From assembly GCF_014851675.1 (NCBI RefSeq), contig NZ_JACVAE010000001.1, positions 1,612,001 through 1,676,000 of the forward strand: a stretch of DNA of 64,000 nt, given 5' to 3'. Shown here in pieces: positions 37,134 to 48,112 of this stretch. The notes under the pieces are model-generated. The model was not told the DNA's origin. It saw only the letters and a list, made by a program, of their open reading frames with translations, and did not search any database. The DNA is from Rhizobium sp. ARZ01 (GTDB lineage Bacteria > Pseudomonadota > Alphaproteobacteria > Rhizobiales > Rhizobiaceae). The position numbers were made by a program, and so were the translations under genes. The first letter of the stretch is position 1, and every line of letters begins with the position of its first letter.

Positions 37134-38138
37134 ATGAAGCCGGGAGCGCGCAACCTGATCACGGACGTCGAGGGCATTCGCGTCGGCAACGCCTCCGACG
37201 ACCGGCTCAAATCCGGCGTCACCGTCATCGTCTGCGAAAAGCCGTCCGTTGCCGCCGTGCAGGTGCTCGGCGGCGCTCCAGGCACACGCGAGACCGACCT
37301 GCTGGAGGTACACAACACGGTCCAGACGATTGATGCCGTCTGCCTGTCCGGCGGCTCCGCCTTCGGCCTCGACGCGGCATCCGGCGTGCAGGCGGCGTTG
37401 CGCGAACAGGGGCGCGGCTTCGCGGTAGGACCAATTCGCGTGCCGATCGTGCCCTGCGCGATCCTGTTCGACCTTGCCAATGGCGGCGACAAGGATTGGG
37501 GGCGCTATCCGCCCTATCGCGAACTTGGCTACGCGGCGACACAGGCCGCCGGAACCGAATTCGCTACCGGCACCGCCGGCGCCGGCACTGGGGCGACGAC
37601 CGCGACCTTCAAGGGCGGGCTCGGCTCCGCCTCCACGGTGCTTTCGAGCGGAGTAACGGTTGGAGCGCTCGTCGCCGTCAACGCACTGGGCTCCGCCTCA
37701 ATCGGTTCCAGCCACCATTTCTGGGCAGGTCATCTCGAAGAGGGCAGCGAATTTGGCGGGCTTGGACTACCCGCAACCATTCCAAGCGAGGCGCGCCAGC
37801 CGCGCACGAAGCTCGGCGTACCTGTCGAGGGACCGGCCAATACGACCATCGCCGTCATTGCGACGGACGCCATCCTGACCAAAGCCGAAGCCAAGCGACT
37901 GGCCATTTCCGCCCATGACGGCTTCGCCCGCGCGCTCTGGCCCGCCCACACGCCGCTCGACGGCGACCTTGTCTTTGCAGTCGCGACCGGCACGAGCGGC
38001 AAGACGGTCACGCTCGAGGAATTCATCCCCCTTTGCGCCGCCGCCGCATCGACGATGGCCCGTGCAATTGCACGTGGCGTGCATGATGCGACGCCCATGC
38101 CAGGTGACCTCCTACCGGCCTGGGGCGGCGGTCGATGA
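37134..38138 (+). CDS. P1-family (S58, DmpA-type) aminopeptidase
   Basis: 334 residues. N-terminal LITDVEGIRVGNASDDRLKS and later LSGGSAFGLDAASGVQAALR are the P1 family landmarks, and GTGAGTGATTATFKGGLGSA leads into the autoprocessing region. SHHFWAGHLEEGSEFGGLG is also present. S58 peptidases are N-terminal nucleophile enzymes that cut themselves and release N-terminal residues, some of them D- or beta-amino acids. I could not place the exact self-cleavage Ser with confidence. No signal peptide, so cytoplasmic. It follows the LivK-like gene by 3 bp. Confidence 0.82.
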   Translation: MKPGARNLITDVEGIRVGNASDDRLKSGVTVIVCEKPSVAAVQVLGGAPGTRETDLLEVHNTVQTIDAVCLSGGSAFGLDAASGVQAALREQGRGFAVGPIRVPIVPCAILFDLANGGDKDWGRYPPYRELGYAATQAAGTEFATGTAGAGTGATTATFKGGLGSASTVLSSGVTVGALVAVNALGSASIGSSHHFWAGHLEEGSEFGGLGLPATIPSEARQPRTKLGVPVEGPANTTIAVIATDAILTKAEAKRLAISAHDGFARALWPAHTPLDGDLVFAVATGTSGKTVTLEEFIPLCAAAASTMARAIARGVHDATPMPGDLLPAWGGGR

Positions 38139-38288
38139 AGTGCCGCCGCCGAGGCTCGCTGCCCCGAGGCGCTTTGACGACAAGGCAGGCCGCTTCGACG
38201 AACAAGTTCGCGCGGTGATCCAACGTTGTCCGGCACCGTAAGCGGTGGTATGGGCACGCAACATCACGTCGCCCTCGGAGCCCAAGCC

Positions 38289-38966
38289 ATGCCCAGCCCC
38301 ATCCGGATCGCCCCGTCCATCCTCGCCGCCGACTATGCCAAGCTTGGCCAGGAGGTGCGCGACGTCGTCGCCGCCGGCGCCGATTGGATCCATCTCGACA
38401 TCATGGACGGACATTTCGTGCCGAACATCTCGTACGGCCCCGATGTGATCAAGTCGCTTCGGCCGCATACCGATGCCTTCTTCGACTGCCACCTGATGAT
38501 CGCTCCGGCAGACCCCTATCTGGAAGCGTTCGCCAAGGCCGGCTGCGACGGCATCACGGTGCATGCAGAAGCCGGCCCGCATCTCGATCGGTCCATTCAG
38601 GCAATCAAGGCACTCGGCAAGAAGGCCGGCGTCTCGATCAATCCCGCGACGCCCGAGTCCGTCGTCGAATATCTTCTCGACAAGCTCGACCTCATTCTGG
38701 TGATGACAGTGAATCCCGGCTTCGGCGGCCAGAGGTTCATCCCGGCCATGGAAGAGAAGATTGCGCGCATCCGCAAAATGATCGCGGACCGTCCGATCGA
38801 ACTTCAGGTCGATGGCGGCATTACCGTCGATACGATCGCCCGACCGGCTGCTGCTGGCGCAAACGTCTTCGTCGCCGGCTCGGCCGTCTTCGGTGGCGGC
38901 CATGTTGACGCCTATCGCAAAACGATTGAAACTCTGCGCGCGAATGCGGAAGGGGCACGCGCTTGA
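38289..38966 (+). CDS. rpe: Ribulose-phosphate 3-epimerase
   Basis: 225 residues from ATG 38289 with GGAG nine bases upstream. TIM-barrel motifs: [19 protein letters not shown], then [36 protein letters not shown], and [16 protein letters not shown]. The metal-binding His and Asp residues ([13 protein letters not shown]) and the C-terminal VDGGI are intact. It interconverts ribulose-5-phosphate and xylulose-5-phosphate in the pentose phosphate pathway. It overlaps the next gene by 4 bp (TTGA). Confidence 0.96.
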   Translation: MPSPIRIAPSILAADYAKLGQEVRDVVAAGADWIHLDIMDGHFVPNISYGPDVIKSLRPHTDAFFDCHLMIAPADPYLEAFAKAGCDGITVHAEAGPHLDRSIQAIKALGKKAGVSINPATPESVVEYLLDKLDLILVMTVNPGFGGQRFIPAMEEKIARIRKMIADRPIELQVDGGITVDTIARPAAAGANVFVAGSAVFGGGHVDAYRKTIETLRANAEGARA

Positions 38967-39691
38967 GACTATCCGGCAAGATCATCGCCTTGGCCGCCGG
39001 CGCCCTGCTAGCGCCGGCCTGGGCATTGGCCGGTGATTTTGCGCAAGTCCGGCCGATCGGGTTTTCCACCGACGGCGCCATCTTCGCCTACGAGGAATTC
39101 GGCATTCAGGATGGATCGGGATCGGCCTACTCGAACATCTATTTCATCGACACCGCGAAGGACTCGTATCTTTCAGGCACCCCGATCCGCGTCCAGGCGC
39201 CGGAAAACGACTCCAGCCTGCGGCGCGTGCGGGCTGAAGCCGCGGCAAAGGCCAATCCTCTCGTGGCGCGCTACAGCCTGAACGACAATCCGGGTCAGAT
39301 CGTCGCCCTCAACCCCTACAGCGAAGTCGGCCCCGCGCCTGATACCATTCGCTATTACGAGTTTGCCTCCGAGCCGAGGTTCGGCCAGCCCTACACGTTA
39401 AAACTGACCGAAACCGAAGCTCCAGTGCCGGATACCTGCAAAGGTCTCATCGAACGCAGCGTAGGGTTCCAACTGGCTTTCACGGAAAAGGCCGGCGAGG
39501 TGGTGAACGAAACGGTCTATCGTGATGACCGTCTCCCACAGAGCCGCGGCTGCCCGACCGGGTACCGGATCTCAGGCATGGTCACCTATCAGGGTGGGGC
39601 CCAGCCAATCCACGTTGCCCTTGTCATGCTGCTCCGCTTCGGCTTCGAGGGCCTCGACGGGCGGTGGCTTGCCGTGCCGCTGAAGCCATGA
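38963..39691 (+). CDS. DUF2259 secreted protein
   Basis: 242 residues from a TTG start that overlaps the rpe stop. A signal peptide ([20 protein letters not shown], then ALA) precedes [20 protein letters not shown]. The mature protein is beta-rich with two Cys ([17 protein letters not shown]) that could form a disulfide. It matches my recollection of the DUF2259 family of predicted secreted proteins. Function unknown. It lies in an overlapping string with rpe and the following membrane protein. Confidence 0.78.
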   Translation: MRLSGKIIALAAGALLAPAWALAGDFAQVRPIGFSTDGAIFAYEEFGIQDGSGSAYSNIYFIDTAKDSYLSGTPIRVQAPENDSSLRRVRAEAAAKANPLVARYSLNDNPGQIVALNPYSEVGPAPDTIRYYEFASEPRFGQPYTLKLTETEAPVPDTCKGLIERSVGFQLAFTEKAGEVVNETVYRDDRLPQSRGCPTGYRISGMVTYQGGAQPIHVALVMLLRFGFEGLDGRWLAVPLKP

Positions 39692-40221
39692 GCACGGATG
39701 CGGCATCCGGAGGTTCGAGGTCCAGACAAGCGTCGGAGGTCAGCACCGTTCCGCTTTTCCCACCACTGTCGAAACTTCTCTTGGGTGCAATTGGTTGGGG
39801 CATGCTAATGTCCCTCTCGGCGATCGTATCCCTTTACCTTCGAAATCGCCTCGAGACATTCCACTTCACGGAATTGATGATCCTTTTTTTCGCCGGCGGT
39901 CTGTTTGCCTGGCCGTTCATCGTGCCGGCGGCCCGCCTTCTGAGCCGGCACGGCCGCATCGAGACGCGCTTTGCCGCCTGCTTTGTGCTGCTCGCACTCG
40001 GCACGATTGCGATGACCGCTTTTCTCTTCGCAATGGAATACCGGTCCTTCTACGCCCAGTGGCACCACCCAATTCTGACATGGATGGGTTTCCGCCAGTT
40101 CATCGGCACATCCGCTTCCGGGGTCTATCAGTTTGCCGTCATGGGGCTGGGGCTGTATCTTCCGGCCGGGCTGCCCGTTCTTGCGGGCGTGAGCCTCTGG
40201 CTAGCTAAAGCCATGCGTTGA
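39688..40221 (+). CDS. Small integral membrane protein, four predicted segments
   Basis: 177 residues from ATG 39688, which overlaps the preceding stop as ATGA. After a polar, Ser-rich N-terminus come hydrophobic segments near residues 29-50 (LLLGAIGWGMLMSLSAIVSL), 60-82 (LMILFFAGGLFAWPFIVPAA), 96-116 (FAACFVLLALGTIAMTAFLF) and 149-172. It carries no domain I recognise. Translational coupling to the DUF2259 exported protein suggests a shared envelope role. Confidence 0.72.
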   Translation: MSTDAASGGSRSRQASEVSTVPLFPPLSKLLLGAIGWGMLMSLSAIVSLYLRNRLETFHFTELMILFFAGGLFAWPFIVPAARLLSRHGRIETRFAACFVLLALGTIAMTAFLFAMEYRSFYAQWHHPILTWMGFRQFIGTSASGVYQFAVMGLGLYLPAGLPVLAGVSLWLAKAMR

Positions 40222-40282
40222 GCTTGGACGTCTTTCTTGGTAGAGGGGCGCCAACACTCCTCCCAGAGAAAGCTGAAAGCCG

Positions 40283-41587
40283 ATGATCCCCCGTTATTCC
40301 CGCCCGGACATGGTCGCCATCTGGTCGCCCGAAACGAAATTCCGCATCTGGTTCGAGATCGAGGCGCACGCCTGTGATGCCCTCGCGGAACTCGGCGTCA
40401 TCCCCAAGGAAGCGGCAAAGACCATCTGGGATAAGGGCGGCAAGGCCGTCTTCGACGTCGCCCGCATCGACGAGATCGAAGCCGTCACGAAGCATGACGT
40501 CATTGCGTTTCTGACGCATCTGGCTGAGATCGTCGGTCCCGACGCCCGCTTCGTTCACCAGGGCATGACGTCTTCGGATGTGCTCGACACGACCCTCAAC
40601 ATACAGCTCGTCCGCGCCTCCGACATCCTGCTGGCCGGCCTCGACCGCGTGCTTGCCGCACTGAAGGCGCGCGCCTTCGAGCACAAGGACACCGTCCGCA
40701 TCGGCCGCAGCCACGGCATCCATGCCGAACCAACGACGATGGGCCTGACCCTTGCCCGCTTCTACGCCGAGATGGACCGCAATCGCGCGCGCCTTGTCGC
40801 TGCACGCGCAGAAATCGCGACCGGCGCGATCTCAGGGGCCGTCGGCACCTTTGCAAATATTGACCCACGCGTCGAAGAACACGTCTGCGCCGCCCTCGGC
40901 CTCGTCCCGGAACCCGTCTCCACGCAGGTGATCCCGCGCGATCGCCACGCGATGTTCTTCGCCACGCTCGGCGTCATTGCGTCCTCGATCGAGAACATCG
41001 CGATTGAGATTCGTCATATGCAGCGCACCGAGGTGCTGGAGGCAGAGGAATTCTTCTCGCCCGGCCAGAAGGGATCGTCGGCCATGCCGCATAAGCGGAA
41101 CCCGGTGCTTACCGAGAACCTGACGGGCCTGGCTCGCCTCGTACGCATGTCGGTCGTGCCGGCGATGGAGAACGTCGCCCTGTGGCACGAGCGCGACATC
41201 AGCCATTCGAGCGTCGAGCGCGCGATCGGCCCCGACACGACAGTCACGCTCGACTTTGCCCTGCACCGCCTGGCCGGCGTCATCGACAAGCTGCTCGTCT
41301 ATCCTGAGAACATGATGAAGAACCTCAACAAGTTCCGCGGACTTGTTCACTCGCAACGTGTTCTCCTTGCGCTCACCCAGGCTGGAGTTTCACGGGAAGA
41401 CAGCTATCGTCTCGTCCAGCGCAACGCCATGCGGGTCTGGGAAGAAGGCAAGGACTTTCTTGAGGAACTGCTGGCCGACCAGGAAGTGCGTGCCGCGCTG
41501 TCGGAAGAGGATATCCGCGAGAAATTCGACCTCGGCTACCACACCAAGCACGTCGATACGATCTTCAAGCGCGTCTTCGGCGCCTGA
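40283..41587 (+). CDS. purB: Adenylosuccinate lyase
   Basis: 434 residues of the fumarase/aspartase superfamily. The signature is GSSAMPHKRNPVLTENL, whose flexible loop carries the catalytic Ser. FVHQGMTSSDVLDTTLN and GRSHGIHAEPTTMGLTLARF carry the TS and catalytic His motifs. It acts twice in purine synthesis, releasing fumarate from SAICAR and from adenylosuccinate. The gene starts a plus-strand region carrying most of the middle purine pathway (purC, purS, purQ, purL), but each unit appears to have its own promoter. Confidence 0.96.
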   Translation: MIPRYSRPDMVAIWSPETKFRIWFEIEAHACDALAELGVIPKEAAKTIWDKGGKAVFDVARIDEIEAVTKHDVIAFLTHLAEIVGPDARFVHQGMTSSDVLDTTLNIQLVRASDILLAGLDRVLAALKARAFEHKDTVRIGRSHGIHAEPTTMGLTLARFYAEMDRNRARLVAARAEIATGAISGAVGTFANIDPRVEEHVCAALGLVPEPVSTQVIPRDRHAMFFATLGVIASSIENIAIEIRHMQRTEVLEAEEFFSPGQKGSSAMPHKRNPVLTENLTGLARLVRMSVVPAMENVALWHERDISHSSVERAIGPDTTVTLDFALHRLAGVIDKLLVYPENMMKNLNKFRGLVHSQRVLLALTQAGVSREDSYRLVQRNAMRVWEEGKDFLEELLADQEVRAALSEEDIREKFDLGYHTKHVDTIFKRVFGA

Positions 41588-41596
41588 CACAGAAAA

Positions 41597-41622
41597 GGCG
41601 CGGTCAAAGCCGCGCCCTTTCT
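41597..41622. terminator. Bidirectional intrinsic terminator between purB and the ATPase-inhibitor gene
   Basis: GGCGCGG and CCGCGCC form a perfect 7-bp stem with a 6-base loop. CTTTCT follows on the plus strand (purB) and TTTTCT follows on the minus strand (convergent gene), so it can serve both. Confidence 0.85.
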
Positions 41623-41672
41623 AATTCTCCTGCTGGCCTGTCAGCCCACCCGAGCGGCTGTAGCCTGTAAAC

Positions 41673-41987
41673 TCAGGTGTTCTGGACCTGCTCGACCGCC
41701 ACACCGAGAAGTTCGAGCATCTGCACGCGAATGTCGTCCTCGCTCTTGACAATGCCGGCAGCATCGAAATCGGCCTTGATCTTGCGCACGACGTCCTCGT
41801 GTCCGACTTCCTCGAAATCGGCAGCGATCACTTCCTTGGCATAAGCCTCGCGATCGCTCTTGCCGAGCAGGTCGGCCGCCCAAAGGCCGATGAGCTTGTT
41901 GCGCCGAACTTCAGCCTTAAACCGAAGCTCTTCGTCCAGAGCGAACTTTGCTTCAAAAGCCTTTTCGCGATCCTGCATGGCGGTCAT
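41673..41987 (-). CDS. DUF1476 protein, alphaproteobacterial F1-ATPase inhibitor (zeta subunit)
   Basis: 104 residues: MQDREKAFEAKFALDEELRF at the start, then NKLIGLWAADLLGKSDREAY, and a helical C-terminus. It matches the DUF1476 family, whose Paracoccus member was shown to be the zeta subunit, a natural inhibitor of F1F0-ATPase hydrolysis with an N-terminal inhibitory helix. In the present protein the N-terminal segment is preserved. In other alphaproteobacteria the inhibitory strength varies, so function here is inferred. It is convergent with purB. Confidence 0.87.
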   Translation of the reverse strand: MTAMQDREKAFEAKFALDEELRFKAEVRRNKLIGLWAADLLGKSDREAYAKEVIAADFEEVGHEDVVRKIKADFDAAGIVKSEDDIRVQMLELLGVAVEQVQNT

Positions 41988-42219
41988 GTACCGACTCCCC
42001 TAATATGTGTATTCAACGCAATCCCATTGGGCTTCCGGATCCCATAAATCAAAAGCGTGTCGAAAGTGCAAATGCCTTTCGTCAAGCAGTGACCCGAAAG
42101 CCCGGAATTAAGGGGATCGGGACACAGGCCGATTGTTAAAGCGGCCCAATTCGTTTAAGGACCCGGGAAAGAAATGATATCTGCGTCACCCAAGGACGCC
42201 AACTGCAGAGACAAAATCA

Positions 42220-42984
42220 ATGAACCGTCGCCGCCGTATTTACGAGGGCAAGGCCAAGATTCTCTATGAGGGTCCTGAGCCGGGCACGCTGATCCAGTTT
42301 TTCAAAGACGACGCCACCGCCTTCAACAAGAAGAAGCATGACGTCATCGACGGCAAGGGCGTGCTCAACAACCGGATTTCCGAGTACCTCTTCACCCATC
42401 TCAACAAGATGGGCATCCCGACCCACTTCATCCGCCGCCTGAACATGCGCGAGCAGTTGATCAAGGAAGTCGAGATCATCCCGCTTGAAGTGGTTGTGCG
42501 CAACGTCGCCGCCGGCTCGCTTTCAAAGCGCCTCGGCATCGAGGAAGGCACAGTGCTGCCGCGTTCGATCATCGAGTTCTACTTCAAGGCCGACAACCTG
42601 GACGACCCGCTCGTCTCCGAGGAACACATCACCGCGTTCGGCTGGGCGAGCCCGCAGGAACTCGACGACATCATGGCGCTCGCCATCCGTGTCAACGATT
42701 TCCTCTCCGGCCTTTTCCTCGGCGTTGGCATCCAGCTCGTCGACTTCAAGATCGAATGCGGCCGCCTCTACGAAGGCGACATGATGCGCATCATCATCGC
42801 CGACGAGATTTCACCGGATAGCTGCCGTCTCTGGGACGTCAACACCCAGGAGAAAATGGACAAGGACCGTTTTCGCCGCGACATGGGTGGATTGCTGGAA
42901 GCCTACCAGGAAGTCGCCCGCCGGCTCGGAATCATCAACGAGAACGAGCCGATCCGCGGCACGGGTCCCGTTCTGGTCAAGTAA
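42220..42984 (+). CDS. purC: SAICAR synthetase (phosphoribosylaminoimidazole-succinocarboxamide synthase)
   Basis: 254 residues, the short bacterial form. [56 protein letters not shown], and the signature [10 protein letters not shown] are intact. It adds aspartate to CAIR using ATP. About 230 bp of non-coding DNA precede it. It is followed by purS after 66 bp, so purC-purS-X-purQ is a probable transcription unit. Confidence 0.97.
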   Translation: MNRRRRIYEGKAKILYEGPEPGTLIQFFKDDATAFNKKKHDVIDGKGVLNNRISEYLFTHLNKMGIPTHFIRRLNMREQLIKEVEIIPLEVVVRNVAAGSLSKRLGIEEGTVLPRSIIEFYFKADNLDDPLVSEEHITAFGWASPQELDDIMALAIRVNDFLSGLFLGVGIQLVDFKIECGRLYEGDMMRIIIADEISPDSCRLWDVNTQEKMDKDRFRRDMGGLLEAYQEVARRLGIINENEPIRGTGPVLVK

Positions 42985-43050
42985 TCGCGGGCGGGTCTCT
43001 TCCCGCCCAGGCCGCACGGCCAAATGAAAAAAGCGTCTGAAGAGGAACAC

Positions 43051-43293
43051 ATGATCAAGGCACGCGTAACGGTCACGCTGAAGAACGGCGTTCTCGACCC
43101 CCAGGGCAAGGCGATCGAAGGCGCGCTCGGCGCGCTCGGTTTTGATGGCGTCGGCCATGTCCGCCAGGGCAAGGTCTTCGACCTCGAACTGCAGACCGCC
43201 GACAAGGCCAAGGCGGAAGCGGAACTGAAGGACATGTGCGAGAAACTTCTGGCGAACACGGTGATCGAGAACTACACCATCTCACTCGCCTAG
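43051..43293 (+). CDS. purS: FGAM synthetase subunit PurS
   Basis: 80 residues from ATG 43051, preceded by GAAGAGGAACAC: MIKARVTVTLKNGVLDPQG, then LGFDGVGHVRQGKVFDLEL. PurS bridges PurL and the glutaminase PurQ in the multi-subunit FGAM synthetase, which is the form expected with a short PurL as found here. An extra coiled-coil gene separates it from purQ. Confidence 0.95.
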   Translation: MIKARVTVTLKNGVLDPQGKAIEGALGALGFDGVGHVRQGKVFDLELQTADKAKAEAELKDMCEKLLANTVIENYTISLA

Positions 43294-43306
43294 AAGTTGA
43301 GGATCA

Positions 43307-43567
43307 ATGATGGCGACTGTCGATGGCGATCTGATCTACGACATGCTGAAGAAAATCCAGGGAGACGTTTCTTCCCTGAAATTCGATACCGCCAGCATGA
43401 AGACCGAATTGAGAAATCTGCGTGGTGTCGTTGCCTCCATGCAGATGGATGTTCACCAGATCTACACGCGACTTGATCGCGTAGACCAGCGCCTCGACCG
43501 TATCGAAAACCGCCTCGAATTGCGTGAACTCGCAGAGGCCCAGGCAAAGTTTGAGCCCCACCCATGA
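43307..43567 (+). CDS. Coiled-coil hypothetical protein between purS and purQ
   Basis: 86 residues. The first half ([20 protein letters not shown]) is helical, and the second half ([20 protein letters not shown], then [14 protein letters not shown]) is a heptad-rich coiled coil with Leu/Ile at core positions and opposed Arg/Asp pairs. The ATG follows GTTGAGGATCA. Its stop overlaps the purQ start as ATGA, so purQ translation is coupled to it. Similar proteins with runs of RLDRxxxR are common as regulators or scaffold tails, but I assign no function. Confidence 0.72.
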   Translation: MMATVDGDLIYDMLKKIQGDVSSLKFDTASMKTELRNLRGVVASMQMDVHQIYTRLDRVDQRLDRIENRLELRELAEAQAKFEPHP

Positions 43568-44238
43568 AATCAGCCGTCGTCCAGCTCCCAGGCCTCAACC
43601 GCGACCGCGACATGATCGCGGCCCTCACCAAGATCGGCGGCAAGGTGCCCGTCACCGTCTGGCAGACCGAAACCGAGATTCCGGACGGCGTCGACCTGAT
43701 CGTCATTCCCGGCGGTTTCTCTTATGGCGACTACCTGCGTTGCGGCGCAATCGCCGCACGGATGCCGGTGATGCAGGCGATCAAGGCGAAGGCCGAGGCC
43801 GGGGTGAAGGTTCTCGGCGTCTGCAACGGCTTCCAGATCCTGCTCGAGGCGGGGCTGCTGCCCGGCGCATTGATGCGCAATGCCTCGCTGAAGTTCGTCT
43901 GCAAGGAGATCAGGCTAGAGGTGGCAAACGCTGAGACGGATTTCACCCGTGCATACAGCAAGGGGCAGATCCTGCGTTGCCCGGTCGCCCATCACGACGG
44001 CAACTTCTTTGCCGATGCGGACACGCTCGCTCGGATCGAGGGCAACGGTCAAGTCGTCTTCCGCTATGCCGAGGGTACCAACCCGAACGGTTCGCTGAAT
44101 GATATCGCAGGTGTGATGAACGAGAAGGGCAATATTCTCGGCATGATGCCGCATCCGGAGAACCTGATCGAAGCCGCCCACGGCGGATCCGACGGCCGCG
44201 GCCTCTTCGCCTCGGCACTCGATGTAATCGCCGCTTAA
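43564..44238 (+). CDS. purQ: FGAM synthetase glutaminase subunit PurQ
   Basis: 224 residues. The class I glutamine amidotransferase triad is Cys87 in [17 protein letters not shown], with His197 and Glu199 in [12 protein letters not shown]. The protein supplies ammonia to PurL in the PurS-PurQ-PurL complex. It overlaps the coiled-coil gene by 4 bp (ATGA). The lipoprotein gene begins 46 bp downstream. Confidence 0.96.
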   Translation: MKSAVVQLPGLNRDRDMIAALTKIGGKVPVTVWQTETEIPDGVDLIVIPGGFSYGDYLRCGAIAARMPVMQAIKAKAEAGVKVLGVCNGFQILLEAGLLPGALMRNASLKFVCKEIRLEVANAETDFTRAYSKGQILRCPVAHHDGNFFADADTLARIEGNGQVVFRYAEGTNPNGSLNDIAGVMNEKGNILGMMPHPENLIEAAHGGSDGRGLFASALDVIAA

Positions 44239-44284
44239 CCTTACGCCCGTATCAGGGGCGCCTGTCCCGTCTGAAAGGCTCGTC

Positions 44285-44686
44285 ATGCGCCCCATTGCCT
44301 CCTCCAAGGCCTTCATTCCGTTTGTTCTTGCGGTCGCTGGCCTCGTGTCCGCATGCCAGTCGGCCCCGCCGGCACCAAAGGCAAGCACTGCCGCCCTACC
44401 GACGATGGAACGGATTGCGCTCGGCGCCAATGCGTGCTGGTTCAAGTCCGGCGACGCCGCCTTCAAGGCCTACCGCCTTGCGCCGGAACTGAATTCCTTC
44501 TCCGGAAAACCCCGTATCCTCGTCGTGCCGCGCCGCTCGCCCGAAGCCCGGCCGCTGCTGGTGGTTCAGGCAGAGGGTCAACCGGCCAAGCTCAGCGCCT
44601 TCGGGCCGCTGATGGATGAGCCCGTATCCAGCCGCATTGCGACGGACGTCAAGCGGTGGGCCGCCGGCGGCGCCGGCTGCCGCTAG
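44285..44686 (+). CDS. Small lipoprotein of unknown function
   Basis: 133 residues. A short positively charged N-terminus and a hydrophobic stretch lead to the lipobox LVSAC with Cys24 as the acylated residue (FVLAVAGLVSACQSAPP). The mature part is Pro/Ala-rich at first, then globular (IALGANACWFKSGDAAFKAY, ending GGAGCR). The +2 residue is Gln, which permits outer-membrane sorting. No domain recognised. A terminator follows at 44735. Confidence 0.75.
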   Translation: MRPIASSKAFIPFVLAVAGLVSACQSAPPAPKASTAALPTMERIALGANACWFKSGDAAFKAYRLAPELNSFSGKPRILVVPRRSPEARPLLVVQAEGQPAKLSAFGPLMDEPVSSRIATDVKRWAAGGAGCR

Positions 44687-44734
44687 GTAGACTCAAGCAG
44701 TTACTGACTGCATGAACACTTCATCGTCCACCCA

Positions 44735-44775
44735 CCGGACGGGAACTCATCTTCCCCTCCGGCCTCGCTTTTTTT
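44735..44775 (+). terminator. Intrinsic terminator after the lipoprotein gene
   Basis: CCGGACGGGAA (44735-44745) and TTCCCCTCCGG (44752-44762) pair over 11 positions with one central C-C mismatch and a 6-base loop. A run of seven T follows at 44769-44775 after a 6-base gap. It lies just 11 bp before the arsC-like start. Confidence 0.7.
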
Positions 44776-44785
44776 CTAGGGCGTC

Positions 44786-45133
44786 ATGACCATCCAGATC
44801 CTCCACAATCCCCGCTGCTCGACCTCCCGGAACGTTCTCGCGATGATCCGCGAGGCTGGACTTGAGCCTGAAATCATCGAGTACCTGAAGCACCCGCCGA
44901 CGCGCGAGGAGCTCGTCAGTATCCTGATGGCCATGGACGCCTCTCCGCGTGACATCCTGCGCACCAAGGAGCCGCTGACCAAGGAGCTCGGGCTTCTCGA
45001 TCCTGCGCGTTCCGATCGCGAGTTGGTGGATGCCATGCTGGAGAACCCGATCCTCATTGAACGGCCCATCGTGATCACGAGGAAAGGCGCCCGCCTCTGC
45101 CGGCCTGCCGAGCGGCTGAGCGAAGTCCTCTGA
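44786..45133 (+). CDS. ArsC family (glutaredoxin-dependent arsenate reductase-like) protein
   Basis: 115 residues with the ArsC thioredoxin-like fold. HNPRCSTSRNVLAMI carries the catalytic Cys11, YLKHPPTREELVSILMAM follows, and IERPIVITRKGARLCRPAER contains the conserved Arg residues. These features fit a glutaredoxin-coupled arsenate reductase, but ArsC-like proteins of uncertain function are common, and no arsR, arsB or acr3 gene is adjacent. Named by family; function not certain. Confidence 0.82.
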   Translation: MTIQILHNPRCSTSRNVLAMIREAGLEPEIIEYLKHPPTREELVSILMAMDASPRDILRTKEPLTKELGLLDPARSDRELVDAMLENPILIERPIVITRKGARLCRPAERLSEVL

Positions 45134-45237
45134 ACCCGGCCCACCTCTTGTTGAGGTAGCCATTTTCCTGTCGCGCCGGTCTTCCGCATGCGCTAAAGAG
45201 ACCGCAAAGCCCACTCCCACGGACAAGACGAGAGACG

Positions 45238-47475
<2,238 letters not shown>

Positions 47476-47493
47476 CGAAAGGGAGTGCATCAC

Positions 47494-47727
47494 ATGCCCA
47501 TGGCACCAGGTGAAATCGAAGACATGATCAAGGCCGGCATTCCAGGGGCCAAGGTCACGATCCGGGATCTCGCGGGCGATGGGGATCACTACGCCGCCGA
47601 AGTTGTCGCGGAAGCATTTCGTGGCAAGACCCGCGTGCAGCAGCACCAGATGGTCTACAACGCGCTGAAGGGCAACATGGGCGGCATTCTCCACGCGCTC
47701 GCACTTCAGACATCGGCGCCGGAGTAG
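47494..47727 (+). CDS. BolA-family protein
   Basis: 77 residues from ATG 47494, eight bases after AAGGGAG. The BolA class II KH-like fold is seen in KAGIPGAKVTIRDLAGDGDH and VVAEAFRGKTRVQQHQMVYN, with the conserved His residues that bind clusters with glutaredoxin partners (GDGDHYAA, QQHQ). The monothiol glutaredoxin gene lies close by at 48113. BolA and Grx pairs bind a shared 2Fe-2S cluster and take part in iron signalling and cluster delivery. Confidence 0.88.
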   Translation: MPMAPGEIEDMIKAGIPGAKVTIRDLAGDGDHYAAEVVAEAFRGKTRVQQHQMVYNALKGNMGGILHALALQTSAPE

Positions 47728-47737
47728 AATCGCGGCG

Positions 47738-47980
47738 ATGGCGGGGGTCATTGAAGAGTTCGTTTCCGGGGTCGTCAGCAGTGCCTTGAAGGAGGTGCTG
47801 AACAAGTCCGGCGTGCGAAAGGCGAAAACGCGACGAACCCGCCGTCGTACCAGCAAGTCAAAGTCTGGCGGCATCCTCGCGGATATCGTCGAGGCCGCCT
47901 TGAAGCCAAAGCCGGCCCGCAAGCAGGTGAGCCGGCGTCGGACGGCTGCCGCGCGCAGCAAGCAGCGTCGTCGCCCCTAA
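47738..47980 (+). CDS. Very basic small protein between bolA and grxD
   Basis: 80 residues. The first 24 residues (MAGVIEEFVSGVVSSALKEV) form an amphipathic helix. The rest is packed with Arg and Lys (KTRRTRRRTSKSKS, then QVSRRRTAAARSKQRRRP). Such composition suggests nucleic-acid binding, though that is only an inference. It sits 10 bp after bolA on the same strand, between two Fe-S partner genes. No family recognised. Real coding status is supported by position and frame but is not certain. Confidence 0.6.
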   Translation: MAGVIEEFVSGVVSSALKEVLNKSGVRKAKTRRTRRRTSKSKSGGILADIVEAALKPKPARKQVSRRRTAAARSKQRRRP

Positions 47981-48022
47981 GGGCAAGGCTCTCCCATCAT
48001 GAGATTTGATGGAACATATCGA

Positions 48023-48049
48023 CGCGGGGTGATGGAAAATCACCCCGCG
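48023..48049. repeat. Perfect 11-bp inverted repeat upstream of grxD
   Basis: CGCGGGGTGAT and ATCACCCCGCG flank GGAAA. The hairpin is strong but is followed by GCATGCTATTTA rather than a U-tract. It may be a weak terminator after the basic protein gene or a regulatory site before grxD, 63 bp upstream of its start. Confidence 0.6.
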
Positions 48050-48112
48050 CATGCTATTTAGGGGCAACGTAGCAGTCCGGGCCTTGAACCCGGATAGATA
48101 AAGGGATTCGAA

